From the NCBI GenBank assembly GCA_004525155.1, contig SPDA01000062.1:1-8363 (forward strand): a DNA stretch of 8,363 nucleotides, given 5' to 3'. This DNA is from Spirochaetales bacterium (GTDB lineage Bacteria > Spirochaetota > Spirochaetia > SPDA01). The stretch's first letter is position 1; each line of letters starts with the position of its first letter. The position numbers and the translations under genes are program-made. Shown piece after piece: positions 6,311 through 8,363 of the stretch. Under the pieces are notes generated by a model. That model had not been told where the DNA came from, searched no databases, and worked only from the letters and a program-made list of their open reading frames with translations.

Positions 6311-7528
6311 GTGAGACGACAAAGAAAGTTTGACAAGAGCATTCTTTTACTGGCAATCATTATTATCGCGGTCATCGGTACGGTCCTGTTTCTCGTATTG
6401 CGTTTCCGATCCGACGAGCTCTCGGAAACACTCAAGGATGGAAAACCCATTGCAACGGCTTTCCTTGTTTCGAAGGGCGATTCCCTTCTCTTTACTGAAA
6501 TTTTTTTCTACGACCCCGGGACTTCCAAGGCCGCGATTCTCGATGTTCCGGGCGAAACAGGCTCCATCATAGAATCGATAAAACGCATCGACCGGATAGA
6601 TGTGCTCTATAAAAAAGGGAAACCCCAGGCTTTTCTGAGAAAGGTGGAATCCCTGATCGGCAATCCCGTTCGTTACTATATTGAACTCGATCTTGCGGAT
6701 ATCGAGCGGCTCACGGATCTGCTGGAAGGCGTGGAGATGTTCATCGCCAATCCGATTGAAATAAAGCAGGAAGACAGGCTGATCCTGCTTCCTTCCGGAA
6801 GCATTGTGCTTGACGGAAGCAAAACCTCGCTGTTCCTCACATTCGAAGACGCCGCCGGGGATTCGGACCTGGATCGTACCGGAAGGAATCAGAAGTACAT
6901 CCAGGCTCTGCTCGAGCGGATAGGTAAAATGCGGATCTATCTGGAAAACGAGGATGTCTTCAGGTATTTTCAGGGTTATGTCAAAACGAACATGGAAAAA
7001 AAGTCCCTGCTTTCCTTTATGAAGGAAATGCAGAAGCTTGACGTCGAACGCATCGTATTCCAGAGGGTCCTCGGCATCATGAGGGAAGTGGACAGCCAGA
7101 AGCTGCTTTTTCCCCATTACGACGGCAAGCTGCTCAAGGAGACGATTAAGCAGACCATTGAAACCCTCGCCAGCACCGAGGCGGGCAGCGGCGATGAACT
7201 GGTCATAAGTCTTGAAATCTTAAACGGCACCAAGGTTACCGGGCTTGCTTCCAGAAGCGCCCAGGTTTTCCAGAGTTTCGGTTTCGACATCGGATATCTC
7301 GGCAACACCGAAAATTCCGATGTGGAAAAAACCATTGTATATTCCACGAGCCCGGATTTGAGCAAGGCGCAGAAAGCCGCCGACATAATCCGGTGCAGGC
7401 TGGTCAGTCTTATGCCGGAACAGGGCATTCCGAAGGGGCAGCAGTCCGCTGCCGATACAACCGCTGCCAGGGCGGATGTGATTATTGTTTTAGGGAGTGA
7501 TTTTGATGGAAGATACTGCAAAGACTGA
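6311..7528 (+). CDS. Membrane-anchored LytR-CpsA-Psr-like protein with LytR_C domain
   Basis: This 405-residue protein has a short basic N-terminus (MRRQRKFDK), one membrane helix at about 10-32, an extracytoplasmic LCP-like domain at about 45-270, and a LytR_C-type domain at about 296-397 (VISLEILNGTKVTGLASRSAQVF ... VIIVLGSDF). LCP proteins usually transfer glycopolymers from lipid carriers to the cell wall. Part of the active site is recognisable: DRTGRNQKYI at 188-197 matches the Arg-rich D-x-x-R-x-x-R-Q-Q region. The usual S-I-P-R-D-T strand instead reads DVPGETG (78-84), losing its Arg. So the fold is supported but classic transferase activity is uncertain. GTG at 6311 is the only start between the upstream in-frame TGA and the membrane helix; GAGG lies at 6294-6297. 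The end overlaps rsfS by 23 bases. Confidence 0.8.
   Translation: MRRQRKFDKSILLLAIIIIAVIGTVLFLVLRFRSDELSETLKDGKPIATAFLVSKGDSLLFTEIFFYDPGTSKAAILDVPGETGSIIESIKRIDRIDVLYKKGKPQAFLRKVESLIGNPVRYYIELDLADIERLTDLLEGVEMFIANPIEIKQEDRLILLPSGSIVLDGSKTSLFLTFEDAAGDSDLDRTGRNQKYIQALLERIGKMRIYLENEDVFRYFQGYVKTNMEKKSLLSFMKEMQKLDVERIVFQRVLGIMREVDSQKLLFPHYDGKLLKETIKQTIETLASTEAGSGDELVISLEILNGTKVTGLASRSAQVFQSFGFDIGYLGNTENSDVEKTIVYSTSPDLSKAQKAADIIRCRLVSLMPEQGIPKGQQSAADTTAARADVIIVLGSDFDGRYCKD
7492..7497 (+). promoter_or_regulatory. rsfS ribosome binding site, decides the start
   Basis: AGGGAG lies 8 bases before the ATG at 7506, inside the end of the upstream LCP gene. GTG 7497 and TTG 7503 are in the same frame but overlap the site or lie too near it, so ATG 7506 is preferred. 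Confidence 0.6.
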
Positions 7529-7874
7529 TTCTACCGTTATTGAAATTTGCAGATTTATAGAAGAAAGAAAAGGGCTGGATACGGTGGCGATATATATCGG
7601 CGGGCAGAGCAATTTTACCGATTATTTTGTTATTACTACCGTGTCGAGTTTTACCCATTTGAGGGGTATTTACCGGGACCTCCGGGATTTTTTATCTGAT
7701 AATGACGCGGCGCCGCTGCACAGACAGAAATTTCTGCAGGAAAATGACTGGGTGCTGATTGACTGCGGCAACATCGTTGTACACCTGATGAGCCGGGAAA
7801 CCCGGGAATTTTATGATCTCGAGCGGTTATGGCACCAGGGGAAAATGCTGTATCATTCTTCAAAGTCTTCGTAG
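7506..7874 (+). CDS. rsfS: Ribosome silencing factor RsfS
   Basis: RsfS binds ribosomal protein L14 on the 50S subunit and blocks joining to the 30S, lowering translation during starvation. The 122 residues carry the family features: FTDYFVITT at 37-45 (family A-D-Y-F-V-I) and the long C-terminal signature from WVLIDCGNIVVH through RETREFYDLERLW (82-109). The ATG at 7506 has AGGGAG 8 bases upstream; an upstream GTG at 7497 would overlap that site. It overlaps the preceding gene by 23 bases and seems to end the + strand cluster. Its last 22 bases, including the TAG stop, overlap the 3' end of a convergent minus-strand gene. I see no hairpin terminator after it. RsfS in a cluster with L21, L27 and Obg fits coordinated control of 50S assembly and activity. 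Confidence 0.95.
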   Translation: MEDTAKTDSTVIEICRFIEERKGLDTVAIYIGGQSNFTDYFVITTVSSFTHLRGIYRDLRDFLSDNDAAPLHRQKFLQENDWVLIDCGNIVVHLMSRETREFYDLERLWHQGKMLYHSSKSS

Positions 7875-8224
7875 TCCAGATCGTCATCGTAATCGAAATC
7901 GTCTTCATCATCCTCATCGAATAAATCTTCTTCCTCGTCGTCCTCGTCGTCCTCGTCGTCTTCTTCCTCTTCTTCCTCCTCCTCCTCTTCTTCCTCCTCT
8001 ATGAAAACTTCCTCCTCTTCTTCCTCCTCCTCGAATAATTCTTCCTCGTCCTCGAAATCGTCCTCGAATTCATCTTCGTATTCGCTTTCATAATCATCGA
8101 ATGAATCATCGTAGTAATCATTATTTTCTCCGGCGCTGGCCCCCTCATCAAATTCATTTCCTGAGTCAAAAAAGCAGCCGGGAAACAAAAATGTATGTTT
8201 TTCGTCCGCAGTAGCGATTCTCAT
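7853..8224 (-). CDS. Highly acidic low-complexity protein, function unknown
   Basis: I do not recognise this 123-residue protein. Residues 1-35 are mixed (MRIATADEKHTFLFPGCFF, then a Gly/Asn/Ser stretch). From residue 36 on it is almost all Asp and Glu: by my count 67 of 88 residues, with Glu runs of 8 and 13 and DDE repeats. No Lys, Arg or His occurs after His10. Fourteen aromatics are scattered through the tail; 38-57 shows Phe/Tyr about every four residues. There is no signal peptide or membrane helix. Evidence that it is a real gene is the GGAGG five bases before the ATG, a TTGACA-17-TAGATT promoter upstream, and a mixed N-terminus outside the repeat. Such tails can mimic nucleic acid or bind basic proteins, but that is inference. 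The + strand shadow frame here is Pro/Leu/Arg-rich and not credible. Confidence 0.75.
   Translation of the reverse strand: MRIATADEKHTFLFPGCFFDSGNEFDEGASAGENNDYYDDSFDDYESEYEDEFEDDFEDEEELFEEEEEEEEVFIEEEEEEEEEEEEEDDEDDEDDEEEDLFDEDDEDDFDYDDDLDYEDFEE
7926..8060. repeat. Low-complexity pyrimidine tract with 9-bp tandem repeat
   Basis: The + strand here is almost all C and T, coding the Glu/Asp tail on the minus strand. CCTCGTCGT occurs three times perfectly in tandem at 7933-7959 (the DDE repeats). Uninterrupted pyrimidine runs cover 7959-8000 (42 bases) and 8008-8032 (25 bases), separated by ATGAAAA. Slippage by whole codons would change tail length without breaking the frame. Confidence 0.85.
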
Positions 8225-8229
8225 ATGCT

Positions 8230-8234
8230 CCTCC
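8230..8234 (-). promoter_or_regulatory. Strong Shine-Dalgarno of the acidic protein gene
   Basis: On the minus strand the bases before the start read GGGGAGGAGCAT then ATG; GGAGG is five bases from the ATG. This is among the strongest ribosome binding sites in the window and is the main reason to treat the low-complexity frame as translated. Confidence 0.75.
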
Positions 8235-8256
8235 CCTTATATGGAATTTCCCTGAC

Positions 8257-8285
8257 AATCTATGTTGAACAATCCATTATGTCAA
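8257..8285 (-). promoter_or_regulatory. Sigma70-like promoter of the acidic protein gene
   Basis: On the minus strand, TTGACA (8285-8280) is a perfect -35 box. A 17-base spacer leads to TAGATT (8262-8257), a four-of-six -10 box. Transcription would start near 8250, giving a leader of about 25 bases with the Shine-Dalgarno inside it. It is the best promoter match in the window. Confidence 0.65.
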
Positions 8286-8295
8286 CAGTGTACAC
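8263..8295. promoter_or_regulatory. Palindromes around the acidic gene promoter, possible operators
   Basis: TGTTGA (8263-8268) and TCAACA (8282-8287) are inverted arms 13 bases apart; one abuts the -10 box and the other overlaps the -35 box. GTGTACAC (8288-8295) is a perfect 8-bp palindrome just upstream of the -35 box. Such placement suits a dimeric regulator, but no family can be named from this. Confidence 0.35.
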
Positions 8296-8363
8296 ATCTT
8301 TTTTTACGGATACGGAAAAAGGCAAACAGCCCTGCTCATCACAATGTCCGGCAGTCCTGAAAA
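8296..8363. other. Right edge, no supported gene
   Basis: No gene can be supported here. A run of seven T at 8299-8305 has no adjacent GC-rich stem. On the minus strand a short stem (8319-8323 with 8329-8333, one wobble pair) is followed by five T, possibly a weak terminator of a minus-strand gene beyond the edge. Confidence 0.4.

Noticed and set aside
6347..7117. Minus-strand open frame (256 codons) opposite the LCP gene
   Set aside because: The + strand protein has a membrane helix and recognisable LCP and LytR_C regions; the antisense frame has none.
7813..8004. + strand Pro/Leu/Arg-rich frame over the repeat tract
   Set aside because: Direct product of reading the acidic-tail repeat in the opposite strand; it also overlaps rsfS in another frame.
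8344..8363. ATG at 8344 as the start of a + strand gene
   Set aside because: No Shine-Dalgarno precedes it and only six codons are visible.
8304..8363. Minus-strand frame ending in TAA at 8304-8306 as the 3' end of an upstream gene
   Set aside because: About 19 codons with no motif, and another minus-strand frame is also open here, so the call cannot be made.

Overview
The window reads as a piece of bacterial chromosome, moderately GC-rich and densely coding, most likely from the phylum Spirochaetota. That assignment is inferred from gene order and protein style: the run rplU-prp-rpmA-obg-nadD-yqeK-(LytR-CpsA-Psr protein)-rsfS, an L27 without the Firmicutes N-terminal extension, and a short Obg without a C-terminal OCT domain. 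I could not run a database search, so the phylum call is moderate in confidence.

Region 1 (2-3114) holds the 3' part of gltB and all of gltD, the two subunits of NADPH-dependent glutamate synthase. They overlap by one base (TGATG) and are surely cotranscribed. GltD passes NADPH electrons through FAD and Fe-S clusters to GltB, which makes glutamate from glutamine and 2-oxoglutarate.

Region 2 (3115-3201) is an AT-rich gap with an inverted repeat and a weak candidate promoter. It is the only clear break on the + strand.

Region 3 (3202-7874) is a compact eight-gene cluster for ribosome biogenesis and housekeeping: ribosomal proteins L21 and L27 flanking a Prp-type cysteine protease gene, the ribosome-assembly GTPase Obg, the NAD-synthesis enzyme NadD, the HD-domain hydrolase YqeK, a membrane-anchored divergent LytR-CpsA-Psr protein, and the ribosome silencing factor RsfS. 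Genes overlap or nearly touch, except for an apparent 90-bp gap after yqeK. That gap is filled by 24 further codons in the yqeK frame that look like the normal YqeK C-terminus, so yqeK seems to be interrupted by an in-frame TAG.

Region 4 (7853-8285, minus strand) is a convergent gene for a 123-residue, extremely acidic protein with its own strong Shine-Dalgarno sequence and a sigma70-like promoter lying among palindromes. Its 3' end overlaps that of rsfS by 22 bp. The last 78 bases show no gene I can support.

The observations most worth a second look are the amber codon in yqeK, the acidic protein with its low-complexity DNA and palindromic promoter, and a Prp protease gene next to an L27 that has no extension to cleave.
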